From assembly GCF_000194155.1 (NCBI RefSeq), contig NZ_GL877878.1, forward strand, positions 2,492,189-2,556,188: a DNA stretch of 64,000 nucleotides, read 5' to 3'. The notes under the pieces were generated by a model. It saw only the letters and a list, made by a program, of their open reading frames with translations. It ran no database searches and had not been told where the DNA came from. Shown one piece after another: positions 7,703-16,395 of this stretch; within the stretch, counting starts at the first letter, position 1, and each line of letters opens with the position of its first letter. Source of the DNA: Saccharopolyspora spinosa NRRL 18395 (GTDB taxonomy: Bacteria; Actinomycetota; Actinomycetes; Mycobacteriales; Pseudonocardiaceae). A program made the translations under genes and the position numbers.

Positions 7703-8425
7703 TCAGTCGGTGAACTTGGTCTGCCAGCGGTCCAGTTCTTCGTTCGAGGCCCCGTGGGCTCGGAGCCAGCCCCTCGCTCCGCCTTCGTGTTCGGCGAAGG
7801 TGTTCAGGACGCTCTCGATCGCCTCCGTCGGCGTCGACAGGAGCTCGCGGACCATCTCCTCGTCCACCCCCGGCGGCAAGGCCGGCACCGCGTCCAAGCG
7901 TTGCAGAACTCGGAGCATGTTCCGGTCGGTGCGCACGTAGTCAGCCACGATCGCATCGCGGCGAACCCCCACCGCGCTCAGCAACATCGCCGAGACCACC
8001 CCCGTGCGGTCTTTGCCCGCCGCGCAGTGAATCAGCACCGGACCGTCGGCGTCCAGGACGATGCGAAACACCTCGACCAGCTTCTTCGGCGCGCCCTGGA
8101 CGATCGACTGGTACAGCGCCGTCAGCTCGTGGGCGGCTTCGTCGAGTTCCACATCCCCGTTCCGTGCCTCCTCCAGCAACGGCACGCTGTGCACCGTGGC
8201 CACCGCCGCCAGCGGGTGTTCCTCGTCACCCGTCTCCACCGAATCGCGGAGGTCCACCACGACCTTCGGCGGCCACGGCGACAAGTCCACCGGATCCCGG
8301 TCGCCGGCGTGCGGAGCGTCGCTGCGGTACACCACGCCCGCCTGGGTCGCCACACCGTCGCCGGTGGGCTGCCCGCCCAGGTCACGCAGGTTTACCAGCG
8401 CGTCGAGGGGATCTGTCGTCGACAA
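7703..8425 (-). CDS. Tyrosine/serine protein phosphatase, PtpB-like
   Basis: Product of 240 residues. The phosphatase P-loop is VLIHCAAGKDRTG (HCxxGxxRTG), with catalytic Cys and Arg present, and the N-terminal NLRDLGG motif is typical of the PtpB-like branch that dephosphorylates phosphotyrosine, phosphoserine or phosphoinositides. An Asp/Glu-rich general-acid region lies upstream in VVVDLRDSVETGDEE. The length is normal. It is a single gene, convergent with sigB and divergent from the fumarase gene. A second, truncated member of the same broad family lies at 42.1 kb. Confidence 0.85.
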   Translation of the reverse strand: MSTTDPLDALVNLRDLGGQPTGDGVATQAGVVYRSDAPHAGDRDPVDLSPWPPKVVVDLRDSVETGDEEHPLAAVATVHSVPLLEEARNGDVELDEAAHELTALYQSIVQGAPKKLVEVFRIVLDADGPVLIHCAAGKDRTGVVSAMLLSAVGVRRDAIVADYVRTDRNMLRVLQRLDAVPALPPGVDEEMVRELLSTPTEAIESVLNTFAEHEGGARGWLRAHGASNEELDRWQTKFTD

Positions 8426-8623
8426 GGCAACCTCCGTTGCTCAGGTACCGCGTCCGAGTGCGGCGACGATGCTCGGGACAGCCTCGCAGGTGCGCCGCCG
8501 CGCTGCCAGGGCCTCGTTCGGCGGGCGCTCCGTCACACCTGGGCCACCCCCGTGGACGCGCAGATCGACCGCGCGGTTTTATTGGTTATCGCGTAACCCG
8601 AACGCGCGCAAAGGAGCCGCGAC

Positions 8624-10276
8624 GTGACCACCACGTTCGATTTCACCGAGGTGCTCCCCCTCGGCCCCGATAACACCGACTACCGCCTGGTAACCACGGA
8701 CGGGATCCGAGTCGTCGAGGCGGCCGGGCGACGATTCCTCGAAGTCGAGCCGACCACGCTCACCGCCCTGGCAACCGAGGCGATCAAGGACATCCAGCAC
8801 CTGCTGCGCCCATCCCATCTGGCGCAGCTGCGCGCGATCGTCGAGGACCCGGAGGCCAGCCCCAACGACCGGTTCGTGGCCACCGACCTGCTGCGCAACG
8901 CGTGCGTGTCCGCTGGGGGCGTGCTGCCGATGTGCCAGGACACCGGCACCGCCATCGTCATCGGCAAGCGCACCGAAACCGTCCTTACCGGCGGCCGCGA
9001 CGAAGAGGCGCTGGCCCGGGGCGTCTTCGACGCCTACCAGGACCTCAACCTGAGGTACTCCCAGATGGCGCCGCTGAACTTCTGGGACGAGCGCAACACC
9101 GGCAGCAACCTGCCCGCGCAGATCGAGCTGTACAACAAGCCCGGCACCGACCCCGCCTACGAGTTCCTGTTCATGGCCAAGGGCGGCGGCAGCGCGAACA
9201 AGACCTTCCTTTACCAGGAGACCAAGGCGCTGCTGAACCCGGCGCGGCTCGGCCGGTTCCTGGAGGAGAAGCTGCGCTCGCTGGGTACCGCGGCCTGCCC
9301 GCCGTACCACCTGGCGATCGTCGTCGGCGGCATGTCCGCCGAGTTCAACCTCAAGGTCGCCAAGCTCGCCTCCGCCCGCTACCTCGACGAACTTCCGCAG
9401 GAGGGCTCGGCGTCCGGGCACGCCCTGCGCGACGTCGAGATGGAGCAGCAGGTGCTGGAGATGACCCGGCAGTTCGGCATCGGCGCGCAGTTCGGCGGCA
9501 AATACTTCTGCCACGACGTGCGGGTGATCCGCCTGCCACGGCACGGCGCCTCACTGCCGGTTGGTGTCGCGGTGTCCTGCTCGGCGGACCGCCAGGCCAA
9601 GGCCAAGATCACCCCGGAGGGCGTGTTCCTGGAGCAGCTCGAACGCGACCCGGCCCGCTACCTACCGGACGTGGTCGACGAGCAGCTCTCCGACGAGGTC
9701 GTCAAGATCGACCTGAACCAGCCGATGGCGGAGATCCGCGCGGAGCTGTCCAAGCTGCCGGTCAAGACCCGGGTGTCGCTGACCGGCCCGCTGGTGGTGG
9801 CGCGCGACATCGCGCACGCCAAGATCGCCGAGCGGCTGGAAGCCGGCGAGCCGATGCCCGACTACCTGCGCGACCACCCGGTGTACTACGCGGGCCCGGC
9901 CAAGACTCCGGAGGGCTACGCCTCCGGCTCGTTCGGCCCCACCACCGCCGGTCGCATGGACGCCTACGTCGAGCAGTTCCAGGCCGCGGGCGGCTCGCTG
10001 GTCATGCTCGCCAAGGGCAACCGGTCGGCGAAGGTGACCGAGTCCTGCCACACCCACGGTGGCTTCTACCTCGGTTCCATCGGCGGCCCCGCCGCGCGCC
10101 TGGCCCAGGACTGCATCCGCAAGGTCGAGGTGCTGGAGTACCCCGAACTCGGTATGGAAGCGGTGTGGCGCATCGAGGTCGAAGACTTCCCCGCGTTCGT
10201 CGTGGTCGACGACAAGGGCAACGACTTCTTCGCCAACTCCACCAAGCCGACCCTGCAGATCTCCTTCGGCCGCTGA
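8624..10276 (+). CDS. Fumarate hydratase, class I (iron-sulfur)
   Basis: Product of 550 residues that interconverts fumarate and malate in the citric acid cycle. It matches oxygen-sensitive class I fumarases: the three cluster cysteines fall at C104 ([10 protein letters not shown]), C225 ([10 protein letters not shown]) and C319 ([13 protein letters not shown]), spaced as in E. coli FumA. The N-terminal alpha domain and C-terminal beta domain ([31 protein letters not shown]) are fused in one chain. The GTG start at 8624 has AAGGAG nine bases upstream. A strong terminator follows. Many actinobacteria carry class II fumarase instead or as well; no second one is in this window. Confidence 0.93.
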   Translation: MTTTFDFTEVLPLGPDNTDYRLVTTDGIRVVEAAGRRFLEVEPTTLTALATEAIKDIQHLLRPSHLAQLRAIVEDPEASPNDRFVATDLLRNACVSAGGVLPMCQDTGTAIVIGKRTETVLTGGRDEEALARGVFDAYQDLNLRYSQMAPLNFWDERNTGSNLPAQIELYNKPGTDPAYEFLFMAKGGGSANKTFLYQETKALLNPARLGRFLEEKLRSLGTAACPPYHLAIVVGGMSAEFNLKVAKLASARYLDELPQEGSASGHALRDVEMEQQVLEMTRQFGIGAQFGGKYFCHDVRVIRLPRHGASLPVGVAVSCSADRQAKAKITPEGVFLEQLERDPARYLPDVVDEQLSDEVVKIDLNQPMAEIRAELSKLPVKTRVSLTGPLVVARDIAHAKIAERLEAGEPMPDYLRDHPVYYAGPAKTPEGYASGSFGPTTAGRMDAYVEQFQAAGGSLVMLAKGNRSAKVTESCHTHGGFYLGSIGGPAARLAQDCIRKVEVLEYPELGMEAVWRIEVEDFPAFVVVDDKGNDFFANSTKPTLQISFGR

Positions 10277-10281
10277 CAACG

Positions 10282-10323
10282 CCGGTACTCCCGCAGGAGC
10301 CCCACCTCCTGCGGGAGTACCGG
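10282..10323 (+). terminator. Strong intrinsic hairpin after fumarase
   Basis: A perfect 18-bp stem, CCGGTACTCCCGCAGGAG (10282-10299) with its complement at 10306-10323, and a 6-base loop, begins 5 bp after the fumarase stop. A short TTT follows. It also lies 49 bp downstream of the convergent lipoprotein gene and could serve both. Confidence 0.85.
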
Positions 10324-10372
10324 TTTCAGCTCAACCGATCGGCGCGATGGGCAGGTACCGCGTGGTCACCGA

Positions 10373-10828
10373 TCAGCGGGGAACCTTGACATCTCGTTGT
10401 TCCAGCACGACCTTTCGCGCGTCCAGCGGCGCATCAAGCTGCACCGCCACCGGCGGGTAGCGCAGATCCATAGTGCAGATTCCCGGCGGTTCCGGGGTTT
10501 CCTCGACCAGCACCACCTTCACGTGGTCTGCGGTCTGCTCGGCCAGTTCGGCGTGCACCTTGCTGCAGCCGCCTTCCTGGCCGGTCGCCACGATGACCGT
10601 GCCATCGTCCTGTGTCCATACCTTCTTCGGATATCCCTTGGGCAGCGACGAAACGTCGACCGCCGTCTCAGCGACCGGCGCGCGCTCCTGTTCCGGCTTC
10701 GGCTGCACCGGTCCGGGCGGAGCCGGGGGCTGACCGCCGAAACCCACTTCATTGGCTGGCTGTTGGGCGCAGGCTGCCAACGCTAGGAGCAGAGCCCCTG
10801 CGCCCACTGCGGTGTGTAGGCGTCTCAT
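10373..10828 (-). CDS. Hypothetical lipoprotein
   Basis: Product of 151 residues. A signal peptide (MRRLHTAVGAGALLLALAAC) ends in the lipobox LAAC, predicting export and lipid attachment at Cys20. A Pro-rich linker (GGQPPAPPGPVQPKPEQER) follows, then a compact domain with VIVATGQEGGCSKVHAELAEQ and GICTMDLRYPPVAVQLD; its two Cys could pair. No named family recognised, but the layout (lipobox, Pro linker, small beta-rich domain) is common for actinobacterial envelope proteins. It stands alone between fumarase and the YeeE transporter. Confidence 0.75.
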   Translation of the reverse strand: MRRLHTAVGAGALLLALAACAQQPANEVGFGGQPPAPPGPVQPKPEQERAPVAETAVDVSSLPKGYPKKVWTQDDGTVIVATGQEGGCSKVHAELAEQTADHVKVVLVEETPEPPGICTMDLRYPPVAVQLDAPLDARKVVLEQRDVKVPR

Positions 10829-10977
10829 GCCCTAAGGACGGAAGCACCGGAGCGAGCGGTTGCGCGGAATCGGCACCGGATTGAATCCACATCTTTCCCA
10901 CATTTCGGAACCATTGGTGATCGGTTCCCGGCACGTGGTTTCGTCGTCAGGATCCCTTCTTACCCCGGGAGTGAGGA

Positions 10978-12225
10978 ATGTCCACCACCGCCACATCTGC
11001 CACATCGGCTGCCGCACCACCAGAAGCGCCGCAGGACGAGCCGCAGTGGGTTCCGCTGACCGTCGGGACGATCGCGGCAGTGGCGCTTGTGGTCGCTGCG
11101 GCTGCGGAGGTCGGCGGGAAATCCGCATTGCTGGCGGGGCTGGGCCTCGCGCTCGGGCTGACGTTGTTCCACTCCCGCTTCGGTTTCACCTCCGCCTGGC
11201 GACAACTCGTCTCAGTTGGACAGACGTCTGGTGTGCGGGCACACCTGCTGATGCTCGGCGCGACGTCGATCCTGTTCGCTCCGATCCTGGCCGGCGGCGT
11301 GACGTTCTTCGGCGCCGAGCCGGAGGGGAACGTCTCACCGATCGGGCTCGGGCTCGTCGTCGACGCGGTTCTGTTCGGCATCGGGATGCAGCTGGGGGGC
11401 GCTTGCGCATCGGGCACGCTGTTCGCGGTCGGTGGCGGTAACACCCTGCTCGTGGTCACGCTCTTCTTCTTCATCTGCGGTTCGGTGCTCGGCGCCTTGC
11501 ACCTTCCAATGTGGACGTCCGATGCGATCACCCTCGGTTCGTTCTCCCTCGCGGAGGACACCGGTCTCGGCTACTTCGGCGCGCTGGTGGTGCAACTCGC
11601 CGTCCTGGGCGCGATCGGTTTCGTCGCAACGCGTTGGGCACGGCGGCACAACGCGCCTCCGGCCGGGCGACCGCCGAAATCTCGCGGGCTGTGGCGCGTG
11701 CTGCGGGGTTCGTGGCCCCTGTGGGTCGGAGCGTTGCTGCTCGCAGTACTCAACGCCGCCGTGCTGCTGACCCGCGGCAGCCCGTGGGGCATCACCTCGG
11801 CGTTCGTGCTGTGGGGTTCGAAGGCCTTGCGGGCCCTGGGTGCGGACGTGGCGAGTTGGCCGTGCTGGCAAGGGGAACGGGCGGCGTCCCTGGCCGGCCC
11901 GGTGCTGGCCGACTCCACCTCCGTGCTGAACTTCGGGATCATCGTCGGCGCACTCATGGCATCGGCTGCGTCCGGCGCCTTCGTGCTCGCCAAGCGCCTG
12001 CCCGCGAAGGTGGTGCTGGCGGCCGTGATCGGTGGTTTGCTGATGGGTTACGGCGCGCGCTTGGCCTACGGCTGCAACATCGGCGCCTACTTCTCAGGAA
12101 TCGCCTCGTTCTCGTTGCACGGCTGGGCCTGGGGTCTGCTGGCTCTGGTCGGCACCTGGATCGGCCTGAAGTTGCGGCCGCTGTTCGGGCTCGGCGTCCC
12201 CAAGCCCACCGACTCCGTCTGCTGA
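10978..12225 (+). CDS. YeeE/YedE (TsuA-type) sulfur-compound transporter
   Basis: Product of 415 residues, an integral membrane protein with about ten hydrophobic helices in two repeats. The hallmark Cys motifs of the YeeE/YedE family are present: GMQLGGACASGTLFAVGGG in the first half and GYGARLAYGCNIGAYFSGIASFSLHGW in the second. In the family these conserved cysteines line the path for thiosulfate (TsuA) or related reduced sulfur. The N-terminal 30 residues are a soluble Ala/Pro/Thr-rich tail. The ATG follows GGGAGTGAGGA. No TsuB-type TusA-like partner adjoins it, but a rhodanese gene is at 17.6 kb. Confidence 0.85.
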   Translation: MSTTATSATSAAAPPEAPQDEPQWVPLTVGTIAAVALVVAAAAEVGGKSALLAGLGLALGLTLFHSRFGFTSAWRQLVSVGQTSGVRAHLLMLGATSILFAPILAGGVTFFGAEPEGNVSPIGLGLVVDAVLFGIGMQLGGACASGTLFAVGGGNTLLVVTLFFFICGSVLGALHLPMWTSDAITLGSFSLAEDTGLGYFGALVVQLAVLGAIGFVATRWARRHNAPPAGRPPKSRGLWRVLRGSWPLWVGALLLAVLNAAVLLTRGSPWGITSAFVLWGSKALRALGADVASWPCWQGERAASLAGPVLADSTSVLNFGIIVGALMASAASGAFVLAKRLPAKVVLAAVIGGLLMGYGARLAYGCNIGAYFSGIASFSLHGWAWGLLALVGTWIGLKLRPLFGLGVPKPTDSVC

Positions 12226-12234
12226 TACTGCCTG

Positions 12235-12282
12235 AACTGCCTTGGCGCGCCACTGCTCGCCAAGGCGTTCTGGACGGCAGTT
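12235..12282 (+). terminator. Possible nested hairpin after the YeeE gene
   Basis: AACTGCC (12235-12241) pairs with GGCAGTT (12276-12282) and, inside, CCTTGGCG (12240-12247) pairs with CGCCAAGG (12258-12265). The two stems share a couple of bases so they are alternatives or a branched structure. It starts 10 bp after the transporter stop and overlaps the 3' end of the cupin pseudogene. Confidence 0.4.
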
Positions 12283-12606
12283 TCCGTACTGCTTGGTCTC
12301 GGGGCGCTCGGTCAGGAGGCGTGGGCGGTTCCGTCGCACACCGGGCGCTGCATCAAGCCCCGCGGCGCCACGAAGATGCCGCCTGCGTTGAGCACGACGG
12401 ATTCCCGCCCGTTCAGTTCGATGCGTAACGTGCCGTCCCAGCACAGGAAGAACTCGTCCTCGCCGTGGTAGTCCACGGGGTCCAGGGGCACTCGCCCGCG
12501 AGCTGCGCGAGGCGGACCACCGCATCGTTGACGGCCGCCAGCTCGTGCCGTTGGAAGAGCCGGGCAGGGCCGCAGCCGCCTCATTGATCGACACCGCTCG
12601 TGCGGT
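12279..12606 (-). pseudogene. Frameshifted cupin-domain gene
   Basis: Pieces of one small cupin protein lie in order but in different frames: ARAVSINEAAAALPG, then QRHELAAVNDAVVRLAQLAGE, then YHGEDEFFLCWDGTLRIELN and VLNAGGIFVAPRGLMQRPVCDGTAHA, then LLTERPETKQYGN. Together they give the expected order (N-terminal helix, NDxVVRLAxLxGE strand, metal-binding HxxxDE(F)F, GxFVxPRGxxHRP, end). At least three frame changes separate them, so no complete product can be made. The reading is strong because each piece matches its expected position in the family. Confidence 0.72.
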
Positions 12607-12726
12607 TTCGCAGTCGTTTCCTTTGCCATGCGGTCCATCGTCGGGGCTCGATGGAAGAACTCCCAGGACCAACTCGGCAGAATTGGCCCCCATGTGGAGC
12701 TTTTAAGCGCGGTCGGGAGCAGCGCG

Positions 12727-13644
12727 TCAGGCGTGGACCGAGGAATCGTGAGCGCTGGCGATCCAGTCCGAGATCCAGCGGGACAGTTCGCCGCCGTTGC
12801 GCACCCATTCGAAGTGGCCGAGGTTCTCCGCACCGGATGCGGACCGGGTGTAGTGCTTGGCGGTGCGTCGTGCTCGCCGGGCCTTCGCGGCCAGGTGGTC
12901 CACCGAGGACTGCGGTGCGAGCCCGTCGCCTGCGACGCTGACGGTCAGCAGCGGTTGGCGCAGCTCCCGCAGCGCCGCCTCGTAGTCAGTCGTCGAACCG
13001 TTCAGCCGGTAGCGGCCGGTGCGGGCCTGCCGGGCCCAGTCGTGCATCAGGTCCGTCGCCTGACGGCCACCGAAGCCGAACCGCTCGCCGGGCCAGTAGC
13101 CGAGCAGCGCCGACACCGTCGCCACCGCCTGCGTCACGAACAGCGTGCGGAACTTGTGCACCCCGGGAAAGCTCCGGAACCACACCGAACCGGAGGCCAC
13201 CAGCGCCACCCCGTGTACCCGGTTGGGATGGCGCGCAGTGTGCAGCAACGCGATTTGGCCACCGAGGCTGTGCCCGAGCAGGAACCTCGGTGCCTCCGGG
13301 AGGGCCGACTCCACGAGGTCGAGCACGGCGTCCACGTCGTCGATCAGGCTCTGGTAGCCGAACCGCACGCCACGGGCGGCCCGAGGCCTGCTCTCGCCCT
13401 GACCTCGCAGGTCGAAGAGCACCACCGCCAGGCCCTGCCGGTGGAGATCGGCGATGAAAGGCCGGTAGTACCGAGCCGGCACTCCCATCGCGGGGAGCAG
13501 GACCACCAACGGGCTACCGGGATCTTCCTGCCGGACGGCACGCACCGTGATCCGGTGAGTACCAGCCGAAACGTGCCCGAGCACATAGGAGGCCCGGTCA
13601 CCCGAACCGTTCTGAACGTTGTCCTTGGTGGTGTCCTGATCCAC
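12727..13644 (-). CDS. Alpha/beta-hydrolase fold protein
   Basis: Product of 305 residues. It has the fold landmarks: PLVVLLPAMGVPARYY (oxyanion region), VVLFDLRGQGESRP, the nucleophile elbow FLLGHSLGGQIAL (Ser in GHSLG) and a late His in LGHFEWVRN, with Asp likely in VSVAGDGLAP. This gives a complete Ser-Asp-His triad. The substrate cannot be told; the family covers esterases, lipases and peptidases. It starts with GTG at 13644 and lies 56 bp downstream of acuA on the same strand order, so it runs in the opposite gene order sense only by chance: both are on the minus strand and it may be read after acuA's neighbour region separately. Confidence 0.82.
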   Translation of the reverse strand: MDQDTTKDNVQNGSGDRASYVLGHVSAGTHRITVRAVRQEDPGSPLVVLLPAMGVPARYYRPFIADLHRQGLAVVLFDLRGQGESRPRAARGVRFGYQSLIDDVDAVLDLVESALPEAPRFLLGHSLGGQIALLHTARHPNRVHGVALVASGSVWFRSFPGVHKFRTLFVTQAVATVSALLGYWPGERFGFGGRQATDLMHDWARQARTGRYRLNGSTTDYEAALRELRQPLLTVSVAGDGLAPQSSVDHLAAKARRARRTAKHYTRSASGAENLGHFEWVRNGGELSRWISDWIASAHDSSVHA

Positions 13645-13700
13645 GCCGCCAGCTTAATGGAACCGGCCAGTTTCGGACAGCGCGTGGCTTCGTCGAGTGG

Positions 13701-16385
13701 TCAGCGAAGCCGACGCGGCCCGGCGTCCAACGCCGCGGGCGACGCCCCGAGACCCACCCTGGCACCGGCGACCACCGCACCCGTCGGCGAGGCGAGCACC
13801 GGCTGCAACGCCAGGTCGCGCACCTCCGGCAAGTCCTCGGCCAACGTCGCCACCCGCAGGACCAAGTCCTCCAGAGCGGCGAGATCCGCCGGCTCGGTGC
13901 CCCGGTACCCGGCGAGCAGCGGTGCGGTACGCGGCGCGCGCACCAGCGCGGACACGTCCACATCGGACAGCGGGAGGGCGCGGTACGCCTTGTCGCCGAG
14001 CAATTCGCTGGCCACCCCGGAAAGCCCGAACGAGACCAGCGTCCCGAAGGATGGGTCGTCCGTCAGATCGATGACGCACGAGATCCCGCGCGGTGCCATC
14101 CGCTGCACGTAAACCTCGTCTAGCCCCGAGACTTGCTGGATGTCGGCGTACGCCGCCCGCACGGCGTGGGCGTTGCTTAGATCGAGGCGGACGCCGACCA
14201 GGTCGTTGCGGTGCCGAAGTTGGTCGCTCGCCGACTTCAGCGCCACCGGATAACCCAGCTCCTCGGCTGCCGCGGCGGCTGCTTCAACCCCGCTGACCAG
14301 CCGGAACGACACAACGTGGATGCCGTAGCAGCCGAGCAGCTGCACTGCCTCGTCGTCGCTGAGCGCGGTGACTCCCGCGGCCAGCCAGCCATCGACCAGC
14401 GACCGCGCCCGGTCCTCGTCGATCTCCGGTGCTCGCACGAAGTGGCCTTGCGGCGCGGCGCGCCATTTCGCGTACCGGGTCACCCGCGCGAGCGCCAACA
14501 CCGACCGCTCCGGGCTCGGGTAGGACGGCACCGATCCCTTGCCGGTCGTGCCGTCCGGGCCGGGAACGACGAGCTCGTCCGGTACGCCTTCGGCTGCCAG
14601 GAACGTGGTCACCACCGGCTTCGAACGCGCGACGCCGGCCTCCTGCAACGCCTCGCGCAAGGCGCGGGCGTACGCGGTGCCGGGAACCGCGACCGGCGGG
14701 GCGAACACCGTCACCAACGCGTCGACATCCGAACGCAAGGCGACGTCGCGCACCGCGGCGGCGAATTCCTCCGGCCCCGCCGACGCACCCACGTCGACCG
14801 GATCGCAGGCCAGCGTCAGCTGCTGCGCCTGCGCCACGTCGGCGGCGATCATGCCCAGCGCCGACGAGTTGCCCACGATCGCGACCCGGTCGCCCTGCGG
14901 CAGCGGCTGGTGCGCCAGCAGCAGCGCGGCGTCGAACATCTGGGCAACCGACTCCACTCGGATCACACCGGACTGCTCGAACAACGCCTGCACGCTGGCC
15001 TCATCGATCTGCACCGAGGTGGCCGCCAGGCCGAGGCGCACCGCGTTGCGGCCCGATTTCACCACCACGACCGGTTTGCTGCGGGTCAGCCGCCGCGCCA
15101 ACCGGCCGAACTTGCGCGGGTTGCCGAAGGACTCCAGGTAGAGCAGCACGACGTCGGTGGCCGGGTCGGTCTGCCAGTACTGCAGCAGGTCGTTGCCGGA
15201 CACGTCGGCGCGGTTGCCCGCCGAGACGAACGTCGACAGCCCCAGCCCCCGCTCGGTGGCGGTGGCCAGGATCGCCACCCCGAGCGCACCGGACTGGCAG
15301 AAGAAGCCGGTGCGGCCGCGGCCGGGCAGCTGCGGCGCCAGGCTCGCGTTCAACCTGAACTCCGGATCGGTGTTGACCACGCCCAGTGCGTTGGGACCGA
15401 CCACCCGCATACCGTGCACGCGGGCCGCCTGCACCATCTCGCGTTCCACCTCGCGACCGTCCGGGCCGGTCTCGCTGAACCCGGAGCTGACGATGACCAG
15501 GGTTTTCACGCCCTTGGCCAGGCAGTCATCGAGCACTCCGGTCACGCTGGCGGCCGGGATCGCCACCACCGCCAGATCGACCTCGTCGGGGATGTCGAGC
15601 ACCGAGGCGTAGGCGCGCACCCCTCGCACCGAGCGGTGCTCCGGGTTGACCGGGTAGACCGGGCCGGTGAAGTCGGCGGTGAGCAGGTTGGTCAGCACCG
15701 CGTGGCCGATCTTGGCGTGATCGGTGGACGCACCGATCACCGCCACCGACCGGGGCCGCAGCAGGTTGTGCACGCTGCGCGCCTCGGCGGCCTGCTCGCG
15801 GGCGCGGGCCACAGCCACCGACTCCTCGGTGGGGTCGATGTCGAACTCCAGGTGCACCACGCCCTCTTGCATGGCCCGGCTCACCTGATACCCGGCGTCG
15901 CGGAACACCCGAACCATGGTCGAGTTCTCGGCGAGCACCTCGGCCACGAAACGCCGCAGCCCGCGTTCGCGCGCTGCGGCGGCCAGGTGCTCCAGCAAGA
16001 TCGATCCCAGGCCGCGCCCCTGGTGCTGGTCCTGCACCACGAACGCGACCTCGGCGGACTGGTGCTCACCGAGCCGGTCGTAGCGGCCCACCGCCACGAT
16101 GTCGTCGCCGAGCAGCGCCACCAGGGCCACGCGGTCGACGTAGTCGACGCGGGTGAAGCGCTCCACGTCGCGCTGAGGCATCCGCGGGTAGGGACCGAAG
16201 TAGCGGTAGTACCTCGTCCGGTCGCTCAGCCGCCCGTGGAAGGCCACCAGCTTGTCGGCATCGGCTTCGACGATCGGCCGCAGGTGCACGGTGCCGCCGT
16301 CGGACAGCACCACGTCCGCCTCCCACCGCCGTGGGTAGTCCTGCTCCTGGCGGATTTCCTCCTGCCGCCGCACTGCTCCGTCCAC
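13701..16385 (-). CDS. acuA: GNAT acetyltransferase fused to ADP-forming acyl-CoA synthetase (AcuA/Pat-like)
   Basis: Product of 894 residues. Residues about 15-170 are a GNAT acetyltransferase domain with the acetyl-CoA motif QDQHQGRGLGSILLEHL. Next comes a CoA-binding Rossmann domain (RSVAVIGASTDHAKIGHAVL), a succinyl-CoA-ligase-like region (FFCQSGALGVAIL, SAGNRADVSGNDLLQYW) and a C-terminal ATP-grasp part (LGYPVALKSAS, GISCVIDLTDDPSFG). This is the architecture of protein lysine acetyltransferases of the Pat/AcuA type, which inactivate acetyl-CoA synthetase and other enzymes; here the GNAT domain is N-terminal. The GTG at 16385 follows GAGGAG and lies 10 bp after the acuC stop, so the writer and the presumed eraser share an operon. 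Confidence 0.85.
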   Translation of the reverse strand: MDGAVRRQEEIRQEQDYPRRWEADVVLSDGGTVHLRPIVEADADKLVAFHGRLSDRTRYYRYFGPYPRMPQRDVERFTRVDYVDRVALVALLGDDIVAVGRYDRLGEHQSAEVAFVVQDQHQGRGLGSILLEHLAAAARERGLRRFVAEVLAENSTMVRVFRDAGYQVSRAMQEGVVHLEFDIDPTEESVAVARAREQAAEARSVHNLLRPRSVAVIGASTDHAKIGHAVLTNLLTADFTGPVYPVNPEHRSVRGVRAYASVLDIPDEVDLAVVAIPAASVTGVLDDCLAKGVKTLVIVSSGFSETGPDGREVEREMVQAARVHGMRVVGPNALGVVNTDPEFRLNASLAPQLPGRGRTGFFCQSGALGVAILATATERGLGLSTFVSAGNRADVSGNDLLQYWQTDPATDVVLLYLESFGNPRKFGRLARRLTRSKPVVVVKSGRNAVRLGLAATSVQIDEASVQALFEQSGVIRVESVAQMFDAALLLAHQPLPQGDRVAIVGNSSALGMIAADVAQAQQLTLACDPVDVGASAGPEEFAAAVRDVALRSDVDALVTVFAPPVAVPGTAYARALREALQEAGVARSKPVVTTFLAAEGVPDELVVPGPDGTTGKGSVPSYPSPERSVLALARVTRYAKWRAAPQGHFVRAPEIDEDRARSLVDGWLAAGVTALSDDEAVQLLGCYGIHVVSFRLVSGVEAAAAAAEELGYPVALKSASDQLRHRNDLVGVRLDLSNAHAVRAAYADIQQVSGLDEVYVQRMAPRGISCVIDLTDDPSFGTLVSFGLSGVASELLGDKAYRALPLSDVDVSALVRAPRTAPLLAGYRGTEPADLAALEDLVLRVATLAEDLPEVRDLALQPVLASPTGAVVAGARVGLGASPAALDAGPRRLR

Positions 16386-16395
16386 TTCGGACTCC

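Noticed and set aside
7390..7713. Open frames in the gap after sigB
   Set aside because: No ribosome site, no family, odd composition compared with real genes.
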